This document shows, in pieces, positions 22,575 through 37,102 of a DNA stretch of 64,000 bases. The DNA lies in assembly GCA_026214975.1 (NCBI GenBank), contig CM047817.1, positions 94,406,773-94,470,772 on the forward strand, in the 5' to 3' direction. The position numbers and the translations under genes were made by a program. This DNA is from Gentiana macrophylla. Taxonomy: Eukaryota > Streptophyta > Magnoliopsida > Gentianales > Gentianaceae. The notes under the pieces were generated by a model. The model had not been told where the DNA came from, did not search any database, and saw nothing but the letters and a program-made list of their open reading frames with translations. Positions within the stretch are counted from its first letter, which is position 1, and every line of letters begins with the position of its first letter.

Positions 22575-23679
22575 TTCCCTCCCGTTTGCGAAGGATTCGT
22601 CCTCGAATCAACAGGATGTCGTATGATTCAGCAATACACATCAATCTCGAACAACCCGAAAAAAATGTCAATGATATACCGGGATCAAATATAATGTGAA
22701 TATGTAACTTCAAATCAATGGTTTGTTGAAATGTTGGTTCATGCTTCACCAATGTAGCATAAGAACAGTCTCTCGGCTTGATATCAATGTTGATGAGGCT
22801 TGGAGGAGCAACATAGTCATAGCAATTTAATTGGGAACAAATAGAAACATGCGCCACAAAATGATCAACAAAAGTGTGCGCCGGTTTTCCACCATTAGCA
22901 ATCGGGGATAGATAATCCATATGGAATATAGGGGCTGGATTGAGTGTATCAATTAGCCCAGTTTTAATTTCAAGTGGATGATCTTCACGTACCTGCAAAG
23001 ATTGATCAAAAGACTCGGCTAGTAGATCAGGAGCTTCGTCATGCGCAACATCACTCTCAACATGAGCAGCCAGTATTGTCTCATGAATGTGAACTACATT
23101 GTCCACAATGAAGGCCTCGTCATGTGGAACTACGTCTCCCACAATCTCCACTTTTTCATCCACAATTTCAGGCCCATTCACCTCCAATTTCTTAGCAATA
23201 AATATAGGTTTAATTTCTTCCTCCTCTTCCTTCTCAACAATATCGCACTGTAATTCACAATTCAACTCCTCGTAATTAAATTTCTCTTCAAGAATTTGAG
23301 CAACAATTGTGTTCTCAACAAAGAGATCACATGACTTATTTTCCAACATTTTAACCACATCAACATGTTGACTAGCATTCAATTTCAAAGTAGGACAATC
23401 ATCCTTTTTACCATACTTCTTGAAGAATTGTTCATCTTCTTTCTTCCTCCGTTCAGCTTGTTTCTTCAATCTAACCTTTAGCTCTCGACGCTCATACTCT
23501 ATGTCCCGTTGACGTTGTAATTCCTCATTGCGAATTCGTCTCTCGCAGACTCTCCTTTTTCTCCTTTCCTCTGCGTTCAAATTTCTCAAAATTTCCTCAT
23601 TATGACGCCTAACTATTTCCGAATAATACTTTCTGGGATCATATTCATATGTATATTGATAGCCATCAAAGTAAAGCAT
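22567..23679 (-). CDS. unknown 370-aa protein of element K
   Basis: An uninterrupted frame from the ATG at 23679 to the TGA at 22567, filling almost the whole internal region. Residues about 25-95 are highly charged and heptad-like (NEEILRNLNAEERRKRR, RERRELKVRLKKQAERRKK), predicting a coiled coil. Residues 100-190 are acidic with runs of E (EKEEEEEIKP), and the C-terminal third is mixed. No CCHC knuckle, protease or polymerase motif. The frame reads through the purine tract (RKREG) and takes its stop from the first bases of the 3' LTR. I do not recognise the family. It could be a gag-like structural protein, a captured host fragment, or a chance frame kept open by youth. The leader from the 5' LTR to ATG is about 180 nt. 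Confidence 0.6.
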   Translation of the reverse strand: MLYFDGYQYTYEYDPRKYYSEIVRRHNEEILRNLNAEERRKRRVCERRIRNEELQRQRDIEYERRELKVRLKKQAERRKKEDEQFFKKYGKKDDCPTLKLNASQHVDVVKMLENKSCDLFVENTIVAQILEEKFNYEELNCELQCDIVEKEEEEEIKPIFIAKKLEVNGPEIVDEKVEIVGDVVPHDEAFIVDNVVHIHETILAAHVESDVAHDEAPDLLAESFDQSLQVREDHPLEIKTGLIDTLNPAPIFHMDYLSPIANGGKPAHTFVDHFVAHVSICSQLNCYDYVAPPSLINIDIKPRDCSYATLVKHEPTFQQTIDLKLHIHIIFDPGISLTFFSGCSRLMCIAESYDILLIRGRILRKREGMM

Positions 23680-23732
23680 TGTTGATCGTGTGGCTATATC
23701 TCTCTATCTCTCTTTTTTCACGAATTTCTTTT

Positions 23733-23780
23733 TTTTTTGTTTTTGTTTTTGTTTTTGTTTTTGTTTTTGTTTTTGTTTTT
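23733..23780. repeat. (GTTTTT)n microsatellite
   Basis: About eight tandem GTTTTT hexamers, in the K leader between PBS and ORF (AAAAAC on the sense strand). Confidence 0.95.
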
Positions 23781-23846
23781 TGAATTTCCTTCTTTTTTTT
23801 ACTAAGAAGAAAAAGAAAAGTAGGATATAATACCGTCAATCCGCTG

Positions 23847-23859
23847 TGCTCTGATACCA
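23847..23859 (-). other. element K primer binding site
   Basis: TGCTCTGATACCA on the plus strand, complementary to initiator Met tRNA when read minus. It lies 2 bp from the 5' LTR. Confidence 0.88.
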
Positions 23860-23861
23860 AC

Positions 23862-24735
23862 TGAAGTGAACCGGAAAAGGTTGACTTGATTTAATTTGGG
23901 ATCGTGGATTTGAAGGTATTTGAGATAAGTCATTGACACAACCACAACCTGTGTGGAAGCACATTGGAATCAATAAGCTCATCGGCACAGTCACAACTTG
24001 TGTCAAAACACCTTGGAATTACTTCGACACTTAGAAAACCGATCTCTAAGCACCCTAGTATTTTGGGATATCCACAAGAATTCCTTAAGTCCTTGATAAA
24101 TCCTAACAATTAGGATTCTCTTTCCAGAGCAACTCAAACAACACTTTAAAAGTGAAATATAGTTTTATATCAATCAAAAGCTTAATTACATGTTACAATA
24201 GTCTTGGCTATTTATAGGACTAAATAAGGATAGAAAAATAAGATGAAAAGTCTTTCTAAAATCACTCAAAAAGTGGCGCCCCAAATTTACTAGTTTCATG
24301 GCATCTTGAATCAATGTATATTGAATAAATGTTTGAACTTTTGAAATCTTGATTCATGCATCTTGATTCAATGTATTTTGTTTTTCCAAAAATTGTCTTC
24401 TCACATTCCAAGCTAGCAAAAAGTGGCCCCTATTTTTTCCTCCAAATTCAGCCAAGTTTTTGTCATTTATTTAGCTAATATTGCATAATAAAATATATAA
24501 ATATTAATGATGTGAATCCGTTTTGAAAATCGACCCGGACTCTTCCAAATGAAAAGCTAGTGGATCCGGATTCACATCAGACCCTCCCGGTTGTGAAGGA
24601 TCTGTCCTCAGATCATGTGGGTTTTCAAAATAAAATATATATGAAATATTAAAAAGGGCACTAAAGTAGGTGCCAATTTTTATTTGAGGAAGGTGTAGAG
24701 ATTCTTGAAAAAATAGATTTTCTTGAATCACATCA
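23862..24735 (-). repeat. element K 5' LTR
   Basis: Partner of 21715-22574 with scattered substitutions and small indels, so the insertion is not very recent. It also contains the internal CACATCA + GACCCTCCCGG signature near 24573-24590. Confidence 0.9.
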
Positions 24736-25310
24736 ATTGTCCTAGTTAATTTAATTAATTTAGCGGAGGAGGTCTTTCACTTAATCCACTGACAACCTCA
24801 TTTTATATTAGGACAATCCTCTAACTAATGGCTGTGATTAATTTAATATAATGGTCATGAATCATCATGTAGATTTACCCTATAAGTCCCGGGCACGCGT
24901 CTTTGCTAGTGTGTCGCGATCATGTAGTCTATTTCTTGAGACACATCCCGTTTGATGTAATCTCTGCTTCGTTGGTAGATCTACCTCAATAAAATCTGGA
25001 TCGTTTTCAATAAAGATTTAGCCTATAAAGTATCTATTCCTCTAATAAAACATTTTACGAAATTTCTCCACCCTATATTATGGATGTTTTACATATATAA
25101 CATAATTTGATGACTTCTTATTTAGATCATAAGTATACTTTAGGCCCAATATTATTGCGATCGAATCAAATTTGTGCACATAAATTCAATACAAAGATCG
25201 TTGAGTCTTCCACACAAGACTTGATATCATGTTTCTCAATATATGATGTTTAAAAAAAACCTCCCTAATAAAAGTTTTAAGTAACACAAGAGACTTTTAC
25301 ATATCAATCT
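24736..25310. other. intergenic, no recognised gene
   Basis: A/T-rich. It was contiguous with 29567 onward before element H inserted (CAATC at 25306-25310 and 29567-29571). Confidence 0.55.
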
Positions 25311-25435
25311 ATTAGGTTTGATGAATAACAAAATAATTGTCATTGAGAAATAATGTTGTGTACACTGAGTTTATATAGAGAGACCACAAGGGTATAAATG
25401 TAAATGACAAAATAATAAAGTAATATATTCTAATA
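25311..25435 (-). repeat. element H 3' LTR
   Basis: 125-bp direct repeat of 29441-29566. The main difference is a small rearranged patch near 25365-25380. Confidence 0.9.
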
Positions 25436-26700
25436 CGCTCCCTCAAGCGGACGGAGCGGAGCGAAGCCCAAGCTTGGAAACAAGTGTAGAAAAGGATAAC
25501 CGTGGCAAAGGCTTGGTGAGAACATCGGCCAGCTGGTCTTCAGCAGCAACACGAGCAACACGAACAAGACCACGCCCACATGCTCACGAATAAAATGATA
25601 ATCAATGGCCACGTGCTTTACGCGCGGAGTGAAAAAGCTGGTTGGCACCGAGACGGCGCTCCCAAGTTATCACGTAAAATGACGGGCGTGGAAGTAATCA
25701 GTAAAGCCAAGATCGCCAAGAAGAAGATAAGTCGACCAGGCAACTTCGGCAACCGATCCATAACACACACTACTCGAACCGGTGGAAGAACGAGAGACCG
25801 AGTGTTGCCTCTTGAGCTCCATGAAATGGCATTTTTGCCCAAGAAGACAACATACGCAGAGGTAGAGGTGTAACCGGCACATACGCAGAAGAGGCGGGGT
25901 CGTGTAAACCGCTTTAGAATCCTCCATATGAACTCTGAAAGCGACTCACGTGTGTACAGTCTCATGTAAGTAATAAACCAAGGGTCGAATGAGTGACCTC
26001 AACTCCCAAAAAAATACGAAAGGGCCCAAGGTCCTTGATAGAGAACCGAGAGCCTAACTGCTCAATAACACTCTCGAACTCGCTCACTTTGAGCTACTCA
26101 GAACAATGATGTCATCGACGTATACCAAGAGGAAAGTAATCTTTGGTAGATGCGCGATAAACAAATAAAGAAGGATCACCGCAGAGTTGAAAAACCCATG
26201 GTAAGAACAAAAGACTTAAGCTCATGGTACCAAGCCCGAGGTGCCTCGCTTAAGACCATAAATAAATCGCCTTACGAAGTTTGCACACAAAAGTGGGTTT
26301 CGTTGCATCCTCAAACCAGTGGTTGAGACATATACACATCTTCATTTAGTGTCCCCTAGTAAGAAGGCGTTATTGACATCGAGTTGGCGAAGAGACCAAC
26401 CAAAGGAAACTGCAATACTAAGGACGAGACGGATCGTAACGAGTTTAACAACAGACTAAAAGTTTCAAGTAATCCAAACCAGGACGTTGTGTAAACCGCT
26501 TTGGCAACCAAACGAGCCTTGTATTTATCAATCGAGCCATCCGATTCCGTTTAATTCGGAAGACCCACTTACAACCAACTATATTTAAACCATCGCAGGG
26601 GAACTAACGACCACGTGTCATTGCGAAGAAGTGCACTATACTCATCGACATGGCAACACACCACCGCGGACACCGCAATGCCTGGCTAAGGGTTGAGGCC
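25436..26700 (-). pseudogene. element H RT and RNase H remnants
   Basis: RNase H is visible in broken frames: KHVAIDYHFIREHV (25648-25440) and CHFMELKRQHSVSRSSTGSS (25927-25670). The RT segment 25,970-26,690 survives only as scattered words on the minus strand, with many stops. Not functional. Confidence 0.75.
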
Positions 26701-26738
26701 TCCGTATCTAGTAGCGGTTGTGCGCTTGAGCTTGAAGG

Positions 26739-28028
26739 TTAAAGAGTTTTCGAGGTTTGTAGATTTGATTTTGAGAGCGAGTGGTCATGGGATGTTGTGG
26801 CGGGGGAGGGGAGGTGGAGGCGGCGGGAAGGTGACGAAGGGGAAGGAGAGGGAACGGCAGTGGGGGAGGAAGAAGAGGAGGAGGAGGGGCTTGCAGATGG
26901 CTCATAAATGCCTACAGGTGGTGCAGGGGCCGTGAAGGGTGGTGGAGAGAGAGGGACAGCCACGGTTTCATGAGACAAAGAGGGAAGGAGTGCGGTTAGC
27001 GGGGGTAAGGAGGAGTCAGAGGAGATACTAGCAAAGGGAAAAATGTCCTCCACAAATCGAACATCACGAGAAATATGCATACGGGACTCAGAGACATCAT
27101 AGCAAAGATAAGCGCTTTGTGTGAGGGCATAACCAAGAAATATGCATGGCTTGGATGTAGGTGCAAGCTTGTGGGGATTGTATGGTTTAAGCCATGGATA
27201 GCAAAGGCAACCGAAGACGCGGAGCTTAGAGTAATTGGGAGGCTTGGAAAAGAGCTTGAGATGTGGTGAAAGCATATTAAGATTTTTAGTGGGCATGCGA
27301 TTGATGAGGTAAATCTGCGTACTAACGGCATAGGACCAATAGGTGACGGGATTTTGGCATGGGCAAGAAGAGTGAGGGCGCTTTAATATATGCAAGTGCC
27401 GGCGTTCGAGAGATGCCGTTGTCTTTGGGGTGTAGGTGGGGAAGTGAAATGAGAGATGCCATGCTCGGAGAGAAAGGGGACGTAACTTAATGTACTCAGT
27501 GCCATTATCAGAATAGAGCGTTTTGATAGGAACATCTAACAATTTTTCGACATAGTTTTTGAATTTAATGAAAGTATTATATACGTCAGATTTACATGCA
27601 AGTGGGTATATCCACATGTAACGAGTGAAATGATCAACAAAGAGAACATAATATTTAAAATTATCAACAGAGTAAACAGGTGATGACCAAACATCAGAAT
27701 AAATAACTTCCAAAGGATGAGTAGTAGACAAAGTGGAATCCGAAAAGGGGAGCCTATGGCTCTTATTACATAAGCAAGAATCACAAGAAGAATGTGAAAC
27801 AGTAGATAATTCTAAAAAATTATTGCTTGCAAGATTCTCGAATAATAGGAAAAGCGGGATGGCGCAGCGGAGATGCCAGGTGGCGCAGGCTTTAGAAGCG
27901 AGAAAGGCAAAGAGCTTTGGAGGACCACACACATAGGCTCCATCACCGACTTGTCCTTGGTGGAGGCATTTGCCGATCTTCAAATCCTTCACCAAAAACG
28001 AATCGAGATAAGAATTCAATAGAAACAA
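26739..28028 (-). pseudogene. element H GAG-pre-integrase and integrase
   Basis: One open minus-strand frame of 429 codons. Order: a leucine-rich pre-integrase block; the zinc site with CDSCLCNKSHRLPF; the integrase core with PLEVIYSDVWSSPV, YYVLFVDHFTRYMWIYPL, TLYSDNGTEY (catalytic D) and the NRMPTK/RVFGCLCYPWL end; then a proline/serine-rich linker toward RT. The first catalytic region is intact here, but the flanking gag and RT are broken. The wording around LERRHLHILKRPHSS replaces the usual RKHRHIVE region with changes, so activity is doubtful. Confidence 0.88.
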
Positions 28029-28199
28029 TTATCATGGCAAAATTTCTCGGATGAGATAATAAATTGCGAGAAGAGAAGGTACACAAAGCACATGATTTAA
28101 CTTGAAGGATGAAAGATAGGTAGAACCAATGTGAGTGATAGCCAAAGAGCTACCATCACCAATGATAATACGATCCATACCTTGGTAGGAGAGTGAAGA

Positions 28200-29400
28200 G
28201 ATAGTAGATTGAGTTCTGCGTCATATGATGAGAGAGGCACCACTATCAAGCATCCAAGTAGCGAAAGGATCAGTCACCGCAGAGGAGGCTTGGGGAGGAG
28301 CGCGGTGTGCATACGACATGAGCATGGGGTCGCCGAAGAGGCCGAGAGGACCTTGGTTTCGGGTGGACGTGGGAGATTATTGTAGAGAGGTAAAGCGGTG
28401 CAACGAGTGGCAACATGACCCTGGACACCACAGAGTTGGCGTAAGCCTTGATAGGGTTTAGAGGCGGCGAGGCAGCTGAGCTTTGGGGAAAGGACATGCG
28501 TTTGGGGTCTCGGTAGGACCGGGAGCCGTCGGCGAGAGAGGAGGGGGCCGAGGAGTTGCCGGTAAGGGAATAAGAGGTATTGTCCGGAACATGCATGGGA
28601 CGGGGGAAGGATAAGCGAGGAAGCAAGATATCGCAGGGGTGCAATGGAGACGGACTATGTAAAAGTGACGCTTCATGCATAAGTAATTTTTCATGTAACA
28701 ACGGCATAGAAATAGTATCATCACGAGCCTGAATGGCACTGACAAGGCCCTGATAATCACTACCAAGATTTTTTAAAATTAATTCAACCAAGTCATCATC
28801 AGGTACCTTTGCATCAAGAGCCGCAAGATCATCAGCAACATTTTTAACGGCAAAGTGAAGTCTTGAGAAATGGACATTGTACCTTTGGTAATAGAATTTA
28901 AGCGCAGTTTGAGATGTCGAACACGCCCCTTGCTTTGTTTCCCAAACGTGTCGAGAAGAGTGTCCCACGCCTGTTTAGAATTTTCGGTGTGTTGAATCGT
29001 AGCCATATAATCCTTGTCGACAGAACCCAGAAGCAGATTATGTATCAAAGCATCCTGTTGTATCCACCGCAGATAAGCCGGATTTTGGGTAACTTCACCG
29101 CGGCGAGGAGAGGTGTGAGAGAGGCGGTGGGTGAAGCACCGATGACGTAGCCGAGAAGACCATGGCCTGTGAGCAAGGTAGTTAATTGGAGCTTCCAGCG
29201 GTAAAGTTTTGCCATCAAGCTTGATCGGAGCATGGATGACCGGGTGGAGGAAAGGATGAGCGCGCGGCCGCAGCAGAGAGAGAGCGACGCCGCAGCGCCG
29301 GTGAGAGCAGCAATGACGTAGCGATGGAGGCGGAATCGCCATTGCAACAGAGAGGCCCGCCGGCGGCGCAAGGCCTGGCTAGCGGTGGAAGAAGACGGGA
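28200..29400 (-). pseudogene. element H gag
   Basis: Copia gag in at least two frames. LRWIQQDALIHNLLLGS, SKQAWDTLLDTFGKQSKGRV and HLKLRLNSITKGTMSI are in the first; DDLVELILKNLGSDYQGLVSAI and a proline-rich tail are in the second. A frameshift near 28,850 separates them. The short A-run at 29400-29413 lies between gag and PBS. Confidence 0.85.
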
Positions 29401-29440
29401 AAAAAAAAAAAAATTTTGGGATCAAAAAGCTCTGATACCA

Positions 29441-29566
29441 TATTAGGTTTGATGAATAACAAAATAATTGTCATTGAGAAATAATGTTGTGTCTGTTTTG
29501 AGTTTATATAGAGACCACAAGGGTATAAATGTAAATGACAAAATAATAAAGTAATATATTCTAATA
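29441..29566 (-). repeat. element H 5' LTR
   Basis: Partner of 25311-25435, with the PBS complement GCTCTGATACCA directly adjacent at 29429-29440. Confidence 0.92.
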
Positions 29567-30600
29567 CAATCATATTGTACATACGTGTAAAGGAATTGAG
29601 CTGAATCAAATATTAAATGTTAAAGTTCTTGTTTGATTATTACACTAATGAGCCCGTGCAGTTTGTTAGTTTAATATAAAAACTTAATTTTTTGAACTCT
29701 GTCCGGCAATCCATAGCTCGAGCTCTAGCGAAGCTCAAACGAGCTCACCCCCTTCTATCCGGTAATTATCTGTTTGTTGATGTTCTTCAACTCTCTCACC
29801 CTGGTGTGAAATAACATAGTTAATATAAAGAATAATATGAATATGGACATAAAAATATATTTGAGTTTTGTTCGATTAAACTAACAAACAAGACAACACA
29901 AGCTTATATGAGTCAAATCCTAAAATTTGATTGCGAACGGTTCTGTACATTAACTACTCTAACAGTGTAGAACCCTTTAATTGATATGAATCTTTTTTTA
30001 ATTGATATGAATCTGTCCGGTAATCCATAGCTCGAGCTCTAGCGAAGCTCCAACGAGCTCACCCCCTTCAATTGCGAAAAGGGGAGCAAAATTATTATGC
30101 ATAGGCTACAACACAACGAAGACAAATAAGTCATACTTATTTATCCAAAACAATTAAACACTAAAATAAGGGGCACGACATGCGGGAGCAATTTCTGCCC
30201 GTCTGAATTGCCTTTTTGATCGTATTTATACCATGTATGCGACATGCTGGAGCAATTTGTCTCCATATGAGTTGTCATTGTAATCGTATTTCCACTCTTT
30301 AATTACTTTGAAGCTGCCGGGTGTCTATGGAGTTCGCATTTCTTTATTTTTTGCATAGATGATGTCGATTTTTTTAGAGCATTTAAGAGCACCACATAGA
30401 ATCTACTGGCGCGACCACATCAAGCGCTTAAAAATAAACACGGGTTCTTTGGGACAGGTGATAGATTTAGCATGATGCTACAAATTTTTTTTTCTTCCAG
30501 AAAGTGGGCCTTTTAGCTGGATCCAAGCAATTGCAGGCCTAGTGGATTTGGCTCAAACAACTTAAAAATTCCTCCGCTTGACGTCTTAGACTTCCCACCC
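29567..30600. other. RPL17 upstream spacer with local repeats
   Basis: A 58-bp block (TCCATAGCTCGAGCTCTAGC in both) occurs at 29698-29755 and 30012-30069. A 64-bp tandem pair starting CGACATGC occurs at 30176-30239 and 30240-30298. No coding frame. Confidence 0.7.
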
Positions 30601-30626
30601 AAAAAAATAAAATAAATATAGATAGA

Positions 30627-30712
30627 CTTCTGGGCTCGGACATAATTTCGTTAAATGGGCCGATGAAAGGGTTAATTTGTCTCCAATTAGGGTTTTTCAT
30701 GTCTCCATAAAA
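30627..30712 (+). promoter_or_regulatory. RPL17 promoter: site II boxes, telo-box, TATA-like box
   Basis: TGGGCT at 30631-30636 and TGGGCC at 30656-30661 are site II-type boxes. TTAGGGTTT at 30687-30695 is a telo-box. CATAAAAGG at about 30706 is TATA-like. The site II plus telo-box pairing is the known signature of plant ribosomal protein promoters, where TCP factors and telo-box binders act. The same arrangement is duplicated and decayed at 20,241-20,484. Confidence 0.75.
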
Positions 30713-30772
30713 GGGTCAATTCAGTTCATTGCTCTTCTGCTTCGAAAACCTAGAGCAGCCGAAGAAGAAGAA

Positions 30773-33604
<2,832 letters not shown>

Positions 33605-34398
33605 GCTTGGTGTGTGCGTGCTCTCTGGGTTTGTGGCATTGTCCTCGGCAATTCAACAAGCATTTTGTGTTCCATTTTGGCAGTTCTTATTTTTCTTTTA
33701 AACCTTTTATGAACTATATTTGAACAGAGCGAACCTCCTATATTTTGAAGTAGTACTTGTTTTGTGATGTTTGAAAGAGTAATAGACTTGGTTTTGTTAT
33801 CGTTGGTTAAATCAAAGCTTCTGTCTTAAGGAATTTGCTAATTTCTTAGTTGTATGTTTTAAGTGCTTCAAGTTTTAGCCTATTTGCATACTACTAGGTA
33901 AATATGTACCCGTGCTCTGCATGAATGCCCATGTTAAAAGTAAATCACTATAAGTATGGCTAGGAACTAGCATATACGAAAGGGTATTTTACGTATGATT
34001 TCCATTTCCATTTTGGAAGCTGTTAACTTGCAGTTCTGAGCATCATAAAGCCAAAATGCAAAAGAAACGCATCCTCAAAATCCCAAACTCCAAAAGTATA
34101 CAGGGGAAAAGCATCTGGTGTAAAGAGTCTTTTATGAAGTATTTGCCTTTTGCTAGACTTGGTAAATATCTACAAAAGACACAATAGTAGTTTATAGTAC
34201 AGTATCAAGATATACATTACTTCTTTTTCTTAACCTACCGACCCAAGATCTACCAATCTGCTGTTGCAAGTTTCAGCGCCACAGATACATACTATACTTG
34301 CAATTTTTTCTTTATTTTTTTCTTATAACTTTTACTGTTTGCCTTTTTTCGCGTAAGTTTTCTCTGGTAAGCTTTATTCCGCAAAAGGAAGAAAAAGA

Positions 34399-34433
<35 letters not shown>

Positions 34434-34890
34434 GGCTGACCGACCGGAGAAGTTTTTAGGTGCACTCGCCATATGCAGAGTGTACCCAATTGACAAACTG
34501 TATATCTTTTACTTTTTAACTGAATTCAAACTGTTTCAGATTTATTTAGCGATCGATTTGATCGTGTGGAATCTGCACAAAAACTTCCCGACCGTCAGGG
34601 ATGGAGCTACTAAGGACCTAGGGGGTCATGGGCTCCTTTTTAAATATTTGTAATTACCAAACTACCCTTCAAATTGAATACTATTTTAAACATTTGGTTT
34701 TATAACTATTGTTTGATCTTCTATGCTAGAATTGGTTCAAGTCACAGCATTCTCACCCATTTTTTCTGCTTACTTTTCTTTTTCCAGCTTGAATAAGTTT
34801 TTTTTATTTATTTATCCAACAATACACAGCTTATAGAGACATATAGAGACAATAGTTCAAGCACCAAGTCCCCAAACATTGCCTTCCGTT
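33605..34890. other. RPL17 3' region and downstream spacer
   Basis: The 3'UTR presumably lies in the first 200-300 bp (T-rich, ACTTGTTTTGTGATG near 33755), but I cannot place a poly(A) site. 34399-34429 is a run of As. CAGGGATGGAGCTAC at about 34593 looks like a decayed hAT MITE terminus. No other gene. Confidence 0.45.
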
Positions 34891-34893
34891 GAA

Positions 34894-35005
34894 TAGACGA
34901 ACATTGCCTCTAACCTCGGCAATGTTTGCGGGAAGGTATTAGAGCATATTAGACAAACATTGCCTTCAACCTCGTCAATATTTATGGGAGGGTATTAGAG
35001 CAGAT
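34894..35005. repeat. 56-bp tandem repeat, two units
   Basis: 34894-34949 and 34950-35005 both read TAGAC-AACATTGCCT then AACCTCG and GGTATTAGAGCA, with several substitutions. A partial third unit precedes. Confidence 0.8.
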
Positions 35006-35573
35006 AATTATCATGAGATAAAGATGATATCAAATGAGAGATAGTTTATAATTTATAGTCTTTAGTTTAATTTATTTTGAATTCATTTTTTTTTTATCTC
35101 ATTTAAAATAGTTAGGTTCAAGGTTGTGAAGAACAGTTTTAATCTAAAATGGTTGAGAAAAGCGATTCTTATATGTGTTCTTTGCGTTTTTGTACATGTG
35201 TTCTTAAATGTATTCTTATATTTTGTCATCTCAACCAATTTTATCTATCTTATCTTGTCATTCAGCTCTGGCCTTTTTATAGTTTTATCATTAATTCTAT
35301 TTAATTTGAATTTATATTTTATCTCATTTATCTCATATACAAAGGAGAAGCGTTATATCTCTCTGAGTAATCAATAAAGCAATTGATTCAGTGTCTTCAG
35401 GTTCCCACGGTCCTATTCTGATTTTCTTTATTATAAGTTCATAATAAACATCTATAATATTTTTACGCTAGGTAAATGAGATGTCTTTGCTTCTGAGCAG
35501 GGCGGCCCAACCCTGTAGCCAGGCAGCAGGCGCACTGGCTGGCTGCCACGGCGCATGCGTATATATATATACG

Positions 35574-35608
<35 letters not shown>

Positions 35609-36052
35609 ATAAAAGGCCCAATGTTTGAAAAAAAAAACCCAATAAAAAGCCCAATAAAATGTTGACAAAAGGTGCAGAGAGGATATTGATTGGGAAGAGT
35701 TGTATTATGAGTTCTGACTTATACACACGTTTTTTTACCAAAGATGTGGATGAACCTCTCCGAAATTTTGAATTTTTGAAGACATGTCCTCTAAGTTATG
35801 AAAACACACAAGTTGTTTACGGATATTGTTGACTATTCCGGTAACGATTCATCTGTGAACGGAGTTTTTGAAGTTGAAGCTAATAAAGACCCATCTTGAA
35901 GCGATGACTCAAGAAACGCTTGAATGGGTTGGCCATAATATCGATTGAGCGGAAATCGGTTGATGAAATTGACGATTATCTTTGATTAGTGATTTAAATG
36001 CCAAATGTCTTGAAGCGTTGTTGAATTGTTGAATACTTGAATTAATATTTAG

Positions 36053-36131
<79 letters not shown>

Positions 36132-36881
36132 TTGTATGAAAATGATGAAATGAATTTGAATACTAGAAAAAATCATTTTTCTAAATTTTTTTTTTTTCAA
36201 GCAATAGGCTCTATTTTTTTTCTCCGCTAAGCGCCTACAAAACGTAGGACCAGCCTTCTTCGAGACATGTTCCCTTTTTATTTTTTTTGATCCAAAAGAC
36301 ATGTTCCCTTGAACGTGAGAAACGAACATCACGACTCGTTCCGTAAACGGACGACTTTTTTCAGTCTGTTGGTATAATAGCAAATCCATAACTCTGAGCC
36401 ACTAGGCTACGTGATTAACATCTTCACTGATTCTGTATGACATGGAAATGAAAACTATTGTGGTTAGGGTTTAACTATTTTGTTGAGAAATAAATTATCT
36501 ACTGCACCACATCCTTATATAAGTGACATGTATTCAACAACTTGTTCTGCCCAAATATCACTTAAAAATCATCACTTACAAGAATAATGACATACTATGA
36601 GTCACAATATTATTATTCTTCAATTCATACTTACAAGATCTGGAAAAATCTCCAATACTAAAACGAAAAAAAATCCTAATTTTAACTAGAATAACGTATG
36701 AAAGATTATAATAATAAAAATATATGATATACGTTTTTTGATACAGTCTTTCTACAATGGAAATAAATCGGCATTACGCCACTAGCCAATCCCACCTCAC
36801 AAAGAACACAACACATACTGAAGATGCAGATGCCCAGAGATATAGTAATAGCACAATTCATTCCACGGCAAGAAGCACCAA

Positions 36882-36920
<39 letters not shown>

Positions 36921-37057
36921 ATAGGAAAAGAGCCTAATTAACCACACAGCAATTATTATAGGTTCAATAGATCAACGTACATAATGATTAAATAGAGTAT
37001 TGCGAAAAAAAGAAAAAGAAAATCAACCTTTCTTGTTGTTCTTCTTGTATTTATTTT
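35006..37057. other. intergenic with simple repeats
   Basis: A-run at 35577-35606, (AT)n of about 72 bp at 36056-36127, and a second (TA)n at about 36887-36915. A GC-rich island at 35495-35560 (GCAGGCGCACTGGCTGGCTG) leads into the A-run and may be the end of a retroposon. No coding frame I can support. Confidence 0.5.
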
Positions 37058-37102
37058 ATGCAGAAGAAATCAAAATTTTCGACGTGGCGGCTTTTGAGCT
37101 TT

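Larger units (their letters stand above)
21715..24735 (-). mobile_element. non-autonomous LTR retrotransposon K with one unknown ORF
   Basis: LTRs 21715-22574 and 23862-24735 flank a 1.29-kb internal region. PBS (initiator Met type) at 23847-23859 and a purine tract AAACGGGAGGGAA (minus) at 22575-22587 set the minus orientation. The flanks ATCGT (21710-21714) and ATTGT (24736-24740) match a 5-bp target duplication with one change. No gag-pol domains. The only gene is a 370-codon frame. The wording just before the purine tract (CGAGGACGAATCCTTC) resembles the end of gypsy chromoviruses, so it may derive from one. Confidence 0.88.
25311..29566 (-). mobile_element. complete Ty1/copia element H
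   Basis: 4.26 kb. 125/126-bp LTRs at 25311-25435 and 29441-29566 (TATTAGG to CTAATA), perfect CAATC target duplication, and initiator-Met PBS complement at 29429-29440. Gag, integrase, RT and RNase H remnants run on the minus strand. RT is the most decayed. It lies 1.1 kb upstream of RPL17. Confidence 0.93.

Noticed and set aside
26693..26935. Glycine/arginine-rich plus-strand frame
   Set aside because: Antisense of the proline/serine-rich linker of element H pol.
34292..34489. Frame encoding a phenylalanine run
   Set aside because: Produced by translating a long A-run on the opposite strand.
36042..36389. Frame with repeated isoleucine-tyrosine
   Set aside because: Translation of the (AT)n microsatellite.
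36370..36412. Possible tRNA gene or SINE (CTGAGCCACTAGGCTACGTG)
   Set aside because: An A-box-like word is present, but no B box at the right distance and no target duplication.
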